Below, one piece after another: positions 55,693 to 64,000 of a stretch of 64,000 bases of DNA. A program made the translations under genes and the position numbers. Numbering within the stretch: the stretch's first letter is position 1; each line of letters begins with the position of its first letter. The stretch is from Fistulifera solaris (lineage: Eukaryota; Bacillariophyta; Bacillariophyceae; Naviculales; Stauroneidaceae): NCBI GenBank assembly GCA_030295235.1, contig AP026164.1:2170001-2234000 (forward strand), written 5' to 3'. The notes beneath the pieces were generated by a model, which saw nothing but the letters and a program-made list of their open reading frames with translations, was not told the DNA's origin and made no database searches.

Positions 55693-57085
55693 GTGTCTGA
55701 CGACGAGTTTGATGTATGCTGGGAACTGTACCTTTTCTTTACCGTAGAATGCAATTTATATTGTTTGTTTTGCGCGATTCATGGGGAATCCGAAACAGCT
55801 ATTACGGAGACGGGCCACGTTCTTTTGGTCGTTGAAACAAAAAGCTGTTCCTGGGCGATGCTTCGCATTCATGATTATCTTAAGCACCATCAAATGAAAT
55901 CTCGGGATCAGTGCGAGCACAAGTGCAAGTTGGACTTTTACGTCACTGCAACCGGAGCAGCTCGCTCACATCTTAAGACTCGAATCCAACGCACGATTTT
56001 GATTTTCGAACTAGAATAATGGACCTCGAAACAGTTGGCGGTTCTCGCATCGAGACCTTATCCTCGGAATTTGACGCTTGGAAAATGGTTAATTTTTGAA
56101 GAGGATGGCAAAACGTTTGTCAAGGTACTGAAGAAACGCCGATCCTGCTTTGGCTCCCTCGGCATCGTCTTTGATTAAATTGATCCTCCTCTTTCTGACT
56201 CCAACCCGGAGCGCTTTGTGAAACTCGACATGCTCAAAGAGCTTCGTACAAGCAACCTTCACGAGGAATGTTTTCGTTTGCCGTTTTCCGCAAAAGTAGA
56301 GGCGTTTCACTTCACGATTGAAGCAGCTGAAATAGTGCCCGGTTACTTTGACGCACTGAACATCGTTACTTGCGACCTTAGTCTAAAACTGATACTGGAT
56401 GAGGATTACCTGTGTGCCGAGCTTGCCATCTCCTTCTTCGATCGCCTGGCGGAATCGAGTCATTTCAATGGTTGACTTTCTCCAGTGACGATTTGCCTTG
56501 TTATGATGGAAAAGGTTTTTGACAATATAGGCGCTCTTGTAGGAGCATGGATCCGTGCCGTTCAAGGCGATTCCAAGCTGACATACGTGGACTCGATTGA
56601 AACCTGCTGGCGATTACCGTCCACTTCGAGGCTATCTTTCAGTCCCTGGAAAAACATGAGGGGCTACGAACATTTGTTGTCGAAGGAAAGAGCTCCATGC
56701 ATTACTTTAAATAGTTGGAAAAGCTGCTTTGGCGAAATTGCAGTATTGAGGTAATCGACTCTTCCGGAAAGCGATTGTCAAACGAACTGGTTATTGACAA
56801 CCTCTAGGCACTCAATCGTGTGTTTAATGGATCGACCCGTCTTTCAAAAGAGCCCTTTTTCCTGTGATTGCTCGTGTCATCGTCGCCGGTCAACACTGCG
56901 TCAGACAGTTTCAACAAACTGCTTTGTTGCTTGCAAACCACACGGACGTCTTGCGAGAGTGGATCTCTGATTGAGACCTCGACTATGTCCGCGTCGCCCG
57001 ACTCGAAATCATGGAGAATGAGGCATCGTTCGACGCTCTCTCTCCAGAGTTACATTAAAGTGATCATACTTCGAAACGTAAAGTG
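55693..57085 (+). pseudogene. Decayed member of a diatom unknown-function (LRR-like) protein family
   Basis: One frame carries continuous protein-like sequence from 55693 to about 56750 (DDEFDVCWELYLFF; KQLAVLASRPYPRNLTLG; FVKVLKKRRSCFGSLGIVFD; NPERFVKLDMLKELRTS; ALVGAWIRAVQGDSKLTYVD). It is interrupted by in-frame nonsense codons, for example TAA at 56017-56019, TAA near 56177 and TGA near 56473. After 56750 the similarity continues in other frames (IDSSGKRLSNELVIDNL, ALNRVFNGSTRL). I believe it resembles a multi-copy pennate-diatom family of leucine-rich unknown proteins, from memory and not checked. Unlike the homopolymer frame slips elsewhere, substitution-type stops point to genuine loss of function. 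Confidence 0.6.
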
Positions 57086-57384
57086 ACAGTTCAGGTTTCA
57101 CCTGTTGCAAAGAAAGCAGCTCGAGCTAAGACGTGGATCGGCCGATTCTTCCAGTTCTTTTCTACGTAGTTTGCGTATTTCATTCATATTAGACCGATAT
57201 TTTCTGAATGCTCGGCATGATAAAGTAGCGTGTTGCACAATGGGTCTCTCTGGTCGCAATCTAGCTTTTCACAATGTCTACACAATGGCGGTCGTACCTG
57301 CATTCTGGACACCCTTAACCAACGAAAAGAAAGACGAGAAACAGGTCTTATCTATCTTCAGTGCTGTCATAATTCTATTCCTAT

Positions 57385-58149
57385 TTATTCAAGCATGGCC
57401 ATCAGCGAATGATCCTGTCGGTCGCTCGGTTCTCGACGGTACCCTAAATCAAACCGGTTGGGCGGAAACAACAGATACTGCTCCGCATCTTCCATCAACA
57501 CCGAATCATCTTGCGACAAAGGAAGGGGTTCTCGACTTTCCGTCGCGCAATCCGCTTCCGCGTACCGCAGACGAGGTGGCTTTCTGTGAGGACGCTCTGC
57601 CATAGCATCTTGGACAACTATAGCACACGGCGGATGAGGCTCTTCGAGTAACGGCACTATCAATTGTGACAATATTTCGTGCAATCGCATCAAAGGCGAC
57701 CAACCCCGTACGAGGATGGCACCCCGTTGTTGCGCCGAGGCGACGTGCGAATCTTCCGGTCCCGTTTGTATGACAATTTCGAAACGATGATGAAGACATT
57801 CAATGCGCGACAGAATCGGCGGATGATGCGGATAGAGTCGCGGAATTTGCAACCACACGGTCCATTGCGGACTGTGCATCACCAAATGCAACGGATCTTC
57901 AATGCATTGTTTGACCGTATATCCCTCCGTGACGACTTTCCACGTATTCCCACAACTTCCGATGGGAATCCATCCCGCACAACAGACGGCGTGTTTGAAA
58001 TCGCGCTGTAACCGTAATTCTCCCGGTGACGCGGAAGTAACTTTCATGCGTTTTAGGGAACGTTGCAAGCTCAAGTCGTCATTTGTTGTAATTAAGGCAT
58101 TACGTTTTCCATTGGATATTTTGGGAGTCGGAGGGGCTTCTAGCGACAT
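57385..58149 (-). CDS. UBC-fold (ubiquitin-conjugating enzyme-like) protein
   Basis: 254 residues, intact. After a Ser/Lys-rich start (MSLEAPPTPKISNGKRNA) the fold of an E2/UBC domain is visible: LQRDFKHAV (helix 1), GNTWKVVTEGY, TVWLQIPRLYPHHPPILSRI (the P-x-x-P segment after the sheet), and GWSPLMRLHEILSQLIVPLLEEP matching the W-S-P-x-hydrophobic helix of E2s. The usual HPN and catalytic Cys are not evident between these, where HHRFEIVIQTGPEDSH stands. It is more likely a UEV/RWD-like, catalytically inactive adaptor than an active E2. The acidic C-terminal tail ends in QDHSLMAMLE. No partner can be named. Confidence 0.6.
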   Translation of the reverse strand: MSLEAPPTPKISNGKRNALITTNDDLSLQRSLKRMKVTSASPGELRLQRDFKHAVCCAGWIPIGSCGNTWKVVTEGYTVKQCIEDPLHLVMHSPQWTVWLQIPRLYPHHPPILSRIECLHHRFEIVIQTGPEDSHVASAQQRGAILVRGWSPLMRLHEILSQLIVPLLEEPHPPCAIVVQDAMAERPHRKPPRLRYAEADCATESREPLPLSQDDSVLMEDAEQYLLFPPNRFDLGYRREPSDRQDHSLMAMLE

Positions 58150-58650
58150 GATGACGGGGTAGGACGTGTAGATTTGACGTCCGGGATCGAGTTACGTGTT
58201 GTGTGTATGTGTTCGCAAGAGAGACGTGTGACAAATGCAAAAGCGTTATCGTTTGTGCAATGAATCGACAATAAAGCAATCTAATCAGAATGACTTTCTT
58301 TGTCGGAACTACATTCGTAGCAATTCTGAAGAACAAAAGGTGTGGGTAATCAATGTCTCTGGAGATGGCTATCCGTTTGTGTTGCGTTTATGTTGCTTTG
58401 TCGTTTGTTGCTTTCCTTTTTCTTACGCTTGTTGGACCGCACTTTTTCTTGCACCGCCGCGTCTCGCCAGATTCCCGCCAAGCGGTACCCAGTTAGCGTA
58501 AGCGCCCTTCCTTTAACAGAGCGCCGGCCTACTTCTCGTGACTGAAAGCCACTGCGGACTGAGACTTAGCTGGGCAAAACCTCGCATCCGCGTTTCATTT
58601 TTTCGACGACAACAAACTCCAACCGCGTATAAATATCACCGAGCGCAACC
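58150..58650. other. Divergent intergenic region with a TATA-like box
   Basis: About 500 bp between the UBC-like and ankyrin starts. TATAAATA at 58628-58635 is only about 20 bp from the first ATG (58651), so translation may start at one of the next Met codons or the box may be fortuitous. Confidence 0.45.
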
Positions 58651-59318
58651 ATGATGATGATACGATGGAAGGCAATCGCCAGCATTCCGGCGTGTTTCTT
58701 TCTACCAATAGTACACGCACAAGATACTATCGAAAGCTTCCTTCAGGTTCGTTTCTTTCGGCATGTCGCCTCACAACTACTACTTTGTAGAGAAACAGAA
58801 AACTCACACCCACGTAGGCCTGTACGGACGATGCCGTCGACACGGTACGCACCGCCCTACAGGAACATCCCGACTGGTTGCACATTCGTTCGTCCCATGG
58901 TGAGACATGTTTGCACGTGGCGGGCATTTACGGTGCCTCTGCCGTGACCCGCGCGGTGTTGCAAGCCGGAGCCGATCCCAATGTCCGATCCACCTACGAA
59001 CATGGCTTACGGATGCATCCGCTCAGTTGGAATGTGTACGGTGGACATGTTACCAATGTACGGCTCTTGTTAGAACATGGGGCCGATCCGAATCTCGATG
59101 TGGATCCGATGGTGAAGGGTGCTTCACCCGAAACTGTGTTGGATATTGTGCAGCGAATATTAGGGGCATTTGACGAAAACTATAAAGACAATGAAAACCA
59201 AAACGAAGATTCCCGATATACAGCCTTTCGAGAAATAGAGAAATTGCTGGTGAAATACGATGCAAAGAGTTTCGATGCCTTGAATACTGTCGATGATTCT
59301 TCGCACGCCGAGTTGTGA
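58651..59318 (+). CDS. Secretory-pathway ankyrin-repeat protein
   Basis: Exons 58651-58746 and 58818-59318, intron of 71 bp (GTTCGT...CGTAG, phase 0), 198 residues. Residues 1-23 (RWKAIASIPACFFLPIVHA) form a signal peptide. The mature part starts with helical DTIESFLQACTDDAVDTV, then ankyrin repeats: RSSHGETCLHVAGIYGASAV, LQAGADPNVRSTYEHGLRMH, HPLSWNVYGGHVTNVRLLLE, HGADPNLDVDPM. A helical tail with Asn/Glu-rich linker ends at DDSSHAEL, close to a C-terminal ER-retention form but not a canonical one. The role is unknown. Confidence 0.75.
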
Positions 59319-59613
59319 GAAAAATATATAGAAATTCTAGCTTATTGGCGAATAATAACGCTGTTCATTAACCTACTGAAATAAAGAAAACGAAACCTTA
59401 AAAAAAACCTAGTGAACTCTTGTTCATGAATCGTTTTGTATACAACAGGAATCTTTTTACATACAATTGAAGACTTGCTACCAACGCGAAACACTCGAGT
59501 TCTGTTACATCCACTGCCATTATATAGGCACCTGTGTTTCGAGTGAGAAAGCCGTTAAAGCCCTTGCAAGAAGCATTGGCAGTAGTATAGTTCGACATGA
59601 ACCACGGCATGTA

Positions 59614-60468
59614 TCATACCAGTACACTCCGATGCACCATCAATTCTTTCCATTCTCGCACCAGTGGTGTGTGTCGCTCTTGTTTCACATCCTCCTCCGC
59701 CGCCGTACGACGGATCGTAGTGGTTGTATTTTTTAAAGATGGACTGTGTTCAACACCTTTCCGAGCATCTTTGAGTAACTGCAGCATGGCCGCATAATGC
59801 GGATTGCTTTTTTGCAAAACTTGTTGGGGTAAACTCCCTTGCAAGGTTACCGCGGATGCGGCAGCCGGATTCGACTCCAGCAGCCACTGAAAGACTTCGA
59901 GTCGATGACAGCTAACGCTGGCGGCGACATGCAAGGGCGTCCATCCCCGTTGATCGACGGCGTACGTCGACACCGGACAAGCCTCCAACAATAAGCGGAC
60001 CGTCGCCACATCCGCCTGATTCGAAAGAGCATAATGCAATGGTATTCGTTGTAAATTGTCTTTATGCAAACACATGTCGTGGGCCGGATCGGATTCATTG
60101 ACTCCACTACTCGTCAGAGACGCTCCGCGTAATAAGGCCGCAATCACTGCCGGACGGGCGCTCGTTCGACACGCACAATGCAAGGGTATTCGTTGATACG
60201 AAGACTCCGGTTTATACAAAGCCGCTGGAAATGCCTGAATCAAAGCTTCGATCAGTACCGCAGGAACCTGAGGACACGCACACGCTTGATGCAAGGGAAA
60301 GACGGTAGCATCTTTCAAACCGTCAAAGAATCCCTGCAACACAAAGCTGTGACTGGCTAACTTGGGTTTCTCTTGCACTAATTTGAGTGCGACTGTCCAT
60401 TGTTGATCCATTAATGCCAAACTGAGTTTGTTTTTGGTAGGTTTGTTTGTCATCAACATGATTTGCAA
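59614..60468 (-). CDS. Ankyrin-repeat protein
   Basis: 284 residues, intact, no signal peptide. At least five ankyrin repeats are visible: TVFPLHQACACPQVPAVLIE, RIPLHCACRTSARPAVIAAL, RIPLHYALSNQADVATVRLL, GWTPLHVAASVSCHRLEVFQ, and GSLPQQVLQKSNPHYAAMLQ. Cys/His-rich consensus positions (PLHxAC) and 30-odd residue spacing are typical. The C-terminal 40 residues (Thr-rich, then basic) are unordered. Ankyrin proteins of this sort are abundant in diatoms. It is convergent with another ankyrin gene, but the repeats differ, so I see no recent duplication. Confidence 0.8.
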   Translation of the reverse strand: MQIMLMTNKPTKNKLSLALMDQQWTVALKLVQEKPKLASHSFVLQGFFDGLKDATVFPLHQACACPQVPAVLIEALIQAFPAALYKPESSYQRIPLHCACRTSARPAVIAALLRGASLTSSGVNESDPAHDMCLHKDNLQRIPLHYALSNQADVATVRLLLEACPVSTYAVDQRGWTPLHVAASVSCHRLEVFQWLLESNPAAASAVTLQGSLPQQVLQKSNPHYAAMLQLLKDARKGVEHSPSLKNTTTTIRRTAAEEDVKQERHTPLVREWKELMVHRSVLV

Positions 60469-61047
60469 TGGTGATGAGGAAAAGTCGACTTGTTCGAGAA
60501 ACCGTAATACTCAACGTTTGATGGCGTTTTCTCCAACGAATAACTCTAGCGCTTCGTCAATCCAACGAAGTCACGACTTGTTTACCGCACGGGAAATGAT
60601 AATGAAGACAGGAAACAGAGGAATAATATTATCATAACAACAAAATAGGAAGCGGTTCTTTTTCTTTGTCTTTTTCTGCGTCGCGTGTGTGACTTTCTTA
60701 TCTTGTGACTTTGGGGCTTCTTTGCGTTAGTAAATTATGTACTTGGTTTGTCACATCGTGTTCTTCTTTTGGTGTGTAGAGCGATCCAGTTTAGAACCAA
60801 GATGCTAATTATAAAATATCTTATTTGTAAATATAGTCTGCATAAATAGTCGTAGAGGCTTCGCAACTTGGACTTTAAAGAGTATACTAAAGTCTAGCAA
60901 GACACGGTCATCGTCCGAACCCAACAACAACAACAAAAGCACCATGGTGATGTAGGTTGCAGACCATTTTAGAAACAGAAGCAAATCAAAGAATCCTTCA
61001 AAAGCGAGACTTTGACGATTGAAGTACCACTCTTATGATATAGCAAA
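60469..61047. other. Divergent intergenic region
   Basis: About 580 bp between an ankyrin gene and the golgin gene; AT-rich, with AACAACAACAAC near 60925. No gene seen. Confidence 0.5.
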
Positions 61048-63761
61048 ATGTGGGGCAATTTGAAGAATTTAGGTTCCAAAATGGAACAAATTGGGAGTGC
61101 CATTGCGCCGGTGTTGGCGGTTGACGACGGGGAATACAGTGACGATGAATACGAAGAGGAGGAAGAGGATGAATACTACAACGAAGACGATGAAGAAGAA
61201 CCAGGGCAACCCGGCAGTTCTGCACCGTTCGGATTTGTCGGAATGATTACCAAAGCGTTAGATAGAGAACAGAAAGTTTACAATGATACACATCCCCGAC
61301 TCAATTTTGACGAGGAGGAAGAAGAAGTCATTGATCTTATTCCTTTGGAAGAGAATGATTCTCAGCAACAACAAAACAAGAATGTAATGAAACAGGATTG
61401 GAGTGAATCATCGTACGTTCCGACACCGCACATTCCTGCAAAGGATCTGCAAGTGAATGAACAGTATCCAATTTCTCCGAGTTCGAAGCTTCGACACGCA
61501 TCGCAATTAATGATCGCGACAGATGAATCGAAGGAAAAGTTCGTGTCCGACAACATTCGTAGTCAGCAGGATGTGGATCTCGCGGGAACAAATGATTCTC
61601 CCCCGACTCACTCTCTCAAACCGTCCATGCCATCTCCTAACCATCCACCTTCCAATCTCCAAAATCCCATCACACGATCCCCGTCCGAGCAACGATCCCC
61701 CGCAACCTCCAAAGTTATGATGCCCACGGAAGAACCGCGACGTCCGAGTCTCATTCGAGAAAAAGGATCCGTTTCACCCAATACCCCCAAAGTAACCAAA
61801 CCGGTGGCGCGTCCTCCTAGTCAAAGCAATAGTACCGAGAAAATTGTTGAACTGGATAGTCCTGTCCGTCAGCGACCGCCCTTTCTGTATGCTCCTCCAC
61901 TGTCAGCTAGTTCCGAAGATGAAGGCGGCGAAGAGGATGACGACGACGAGGAAGAAGAAGAAAAAGAAACAAAAGATGACGCTTCATCCACTAGACTGGC
62001 CAAAGAAGCCATCGACGCGCAGCAACACCAACAGGAGCTTCCTCAATCCAACTCAGTGGTCACTTCATGTAGTGAATCGTCACTATCTCCAGGACATAAG
62101 CAACGTCATGCCTTTAAGCTTCCGCCACCTCTACCGTCGCCCAATCATTTCAAAGCTCCCGCTCCGCCGGAACATCAACCAGCGCCGAAAGTGCCTCTAT
62201 GTCACGATACAAAGGAGATGGAAGAACTTCGTCGTCACTGTCAAACATTAGAGCATCAATTGAAACAGACGGAAAGTCAAGTACAATCGCTGCGGAAACA
62301 AATCAAAGAATCGTCCACGTCAAATCACGATGAGGCACTTTACATTCAATTTCAAGAAAAAGAAGCACGTTTATTGGAAGCAGCCGCAGAGGAACATCAA
62401 CAACAGCTGAACCTATTACGTGGCGAGCTGGAAGGGAAACTAGGTGCTATTCAGCGACAGTTGAAAGGTGAGCAAGTGGAACATCAGGAAGAAAAGCAAA
62501 AGCTCTATCGACAATTGGAGGATGCTCTTAGACGCGCCGAGACAGTAGAACGAGAATCGAAGCGCACGCAAGCTCGGCAAGAGATTGAATTGAGCAACAA
62601 AGCCCGGGCCTTGGAGCATTCTTTGCGCATATCCGAAGATAAGTTGGCCCGATCCATGGCACTGTTGGACGAGAGAGAGGAAGAAATGGCTGCGCTCAAG
62701 AAGAATCTCAAAACGTTACAATCGACAATGACAGAGCACAGAGAAGGCGCGGAAGAAGTGGAGGAAGAGATGGATGAATTACATGCAGAAAATGAATCAC
62801 TACGACAGCACGTTGAGGTGTTAGAAGCGCAGTGTACTCAATTAAAAATGAAGGTGGAAGAGCTGCAGGCAGACACAGAAAAGTTGACTGCATTGAAGGT
62901 AAGAATCCTTTTAGGCTACTTTGTTACCCATATTTCTCCACTCATCGCTAGTTTTTCTTCGAACAGCTCGAACTCCGAATGTTGCGAGAAGATAGAGACC
63001 GTGATCTTGCTAAGATACAGTCGGTTGCAGAGACAACATCTGCAACATCAGCCCAACTAGAATCGGAGAGAGCTGCTTTGATAGCTGAGGTTCATGATTT
63101 AAAGCGACAACTAACAGCCGCACGTGCAGACATTGATCTGGCGAGAGCAGATACGGAACGTGTCATAACAGCGAATGCGAATCTACAACATGCGTTGGAA
63201 GCCTTTCAGAGTGAAAGAGATGCTGAGCTCGCTCTATTAGAAGACCAGCGGCGAGATATGGAAGAGGCCATGGTGGCGGCACATGCAGCTGCACTTGAAG
63301 CGACTCACGAGGCTCACGAAGCAGACATTCGTCGAATAAGACTCGAAGCCAACGAAGAGGTTGCCAAAGTGAGAATGGAAGTAACGAAGTTGGAAGAAAA
63401 GAACGATTTATTGAGAGCTGACAACGTGCAGATGCGACGATCGTTAGATGAAGCTATACAGCGCTTGCAGTCTACTCAAGAGGATATAATCGACAGAGCA
63501 ATCATGAAAAACATTCTTCTAGACTGGTTATCGAAGCCAGCAGCTAAAGAGCGTCGTCAGGTGCTAGAAGTCATGGCAAATCTTCTTCACTTTACGACAG
63601 AAGAGAAGGAGAAAGTCCACCTGGTCGACGAGGGAGCTTTCGGCAAAATAGTACACTCTGTTGCTCAATTGCCGCCACCCAAAGCAGATGTGGAGCACTT
63701 AAAGGGAGAAAACGTTAGAGAGAAATGGGTCAACTTTCTTCTTTCTGAGATTGAAGATTAA
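61048..63761 (+). CDS. GMAP-210/Rud3-like golgin (N-terminal ALPS-like helix, coiled coil, C-terminal GRAB domain)
   Basis: Exons 61048-62898 and 62967-63761, intron GTAAGA...AACAG (68 bp, phase 0), 881 residues with no break. Residues 1-23 (MWGNLKNLGSKMEQIGSAIA) are an amphipathic helix with a polar face of Ser/Gly/Asn and bulky hydrophobics, like a lipid-packing sensor (ALPS). An acidic block (EYEEEEEDEYYNEDDEEE), then Pro/Ser-rich linker, then about 470 residues of coiled coil follow. The C-terminal 90 residues match a GRIP-related ARF-binding (GRAB) domain: AIMKNILLDWLSKPAAKERR and VLEVMANLLHFTTEEKEKV. The same three-part plan occurs in GMAP-210, which tethers vesicles to the cis-Golgi through Arf1. 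The stop is 14 bp from that of the next convergent gene. Confidence 0.85.
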
Positions 63762-63775
63762 GGTATCTTAGACGA

Positions 63776-64000
63776 TTACACACCCATCATTCCGATTTTC
63801 TTCATACTCTCGTCGACTCTCTTTTGAGTCATCTCAGCAGTAAACTTTTTGTAGTCATTGAAGTCACCACGGAATCTTGTGGCTTTGCCTTCGTGCACAA
63901 CCCAAAGCTCAGAGCACGTTTTCGAAACAAAATACTGATCGTGGCTGACTACTAGTACCCCTCCTTTAAAATCTTGAACCGCTTCGACCAGTGCGTCGAC
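63776..64000 (-). CDS. ABC-F ATPase, C-terminal end only
   Basis: The gene runs out of the window at its upstream side. The 75 codons seen encode the end of the second nucleotide-binding domain: GGVLVVSHDQYFVSKT with the H-loop His, then CSELWVVHEGKATRFRGDF and NDYKKF, ending in a basic tail (MTQKRVDESMKKIGMMGV). This is characteristic of soluble ABC-F proteins (GCN20/ABCF1/eEF3 type) that act on ribosomes; the subgroup cannot be decided from this piece. Confidence 0.85.
   Translation of the reverse strand, partial: VDALVEAVQDFKGGVLVVSHDQYFVSKTCSELWVVHEGKATRFRGDFNDYKKFTAEMTQKRVDESMKKIGMMGV

Noticed and set aside
57105-57605. 166-codon plus-strand open frame
   Set aside because: Largely overlaps the UBC-fold gene on the other strand; no domain and no family resemblance.
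1-64000. tRNA genes, rRNA, CRISPR arrays, LTR or virus-like elements
   Set aside because: Looked for by eye (T-loop motif, regular short repeats, integrase or reverse-transcriptase motifs); none found.

Overview
The window looks like nuclear DNA of a pennate diatom close to Phaeodactylum. It encodes a fucoxanthin-chlorophyll a/c protein with a diatom-type plastid leader. Several other leaders are bipartite and centred on a Phe (SAF, GAF, DAF or LSF). Genes are short and dense, with few introns (68-120 bp, GT-AG), and many are convergent with only 14-70 bp between their ends. Alternating strands and single genes, rather than operons, are the rule. I saw no tRNA, rRNA, CRISPR array, LTR element or virus-like element.

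Layout. 1-1573: 3' part of a decayed nucleotide cyclase-phosphodiesterase gene. 2180-6532: a divergent pair of hybrid cluster protein and diflavin reductase, both with mitochondrial-type leaders. 6640-7436: unknown protein. 7437-9485: a 2 kb gene-poor stretch. 9486-16174: GH18 chitinase-like protein, proteasome beta-2, TPR membrane protein, plastid ClpR-like protein, light-harvesting protein. 16899-19504: type II membrane glycosyltransferase-like protein and an SDR. 20009-25396: unknown nucleus/cytosol protein and the ribosome-maturation GTPase EFL1. 25838-29000: Lys/Ser-rich LisH protein and a second GH18 with a CBM14-like module. 29814-34522: UBE3C-type HECT ligase and an SRPBCC protein. 34879-41040: two M43 metalloprotease paralogues flanking a lumenal FKBP and the splicing factor PLRG1/PRL1. 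41693-46289: 3-ketoacyl-CoA synthase and a plastid ABC1 kinase. 46844-55178: LRR membrane protein, mitochondrial bL12, prolyl 4-hydroxylase with ShKT modules, plastid fibrillin-like protein, small mitochondrial protein. 55690-57085: pseudogene. 57385-64000: UBC-fold protein, two ankyrin proteins, a GMAP-210-like golgin, and the 3' end of an ABC-F ATPase.

A caution governs many calls. About twenty otherwise convincing genes carry one to four single-base frame breaks, and many of these fall exactly in homopolymer runs. They include genes that should be essential (proteasome beta-2, EFL1, UBE3C). I read most as consensus errors in the assembly, not as dead genes. Two loci differ: the cyclase-PDE gene has about eight breaks in 1.3 kb, and the 55.7-57.1 kb locus has in-frame nonsense codons. 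Those two I call pseudogenes.

The most interesting candidate system is the head-to-head HCP/diflavin reductase pair. The HCP has the class I cysteine spacing, and no dedicated eukaryotic reductase for such HCPs is known to me. The adjacent flavoprotein is an obvious candidate partner.
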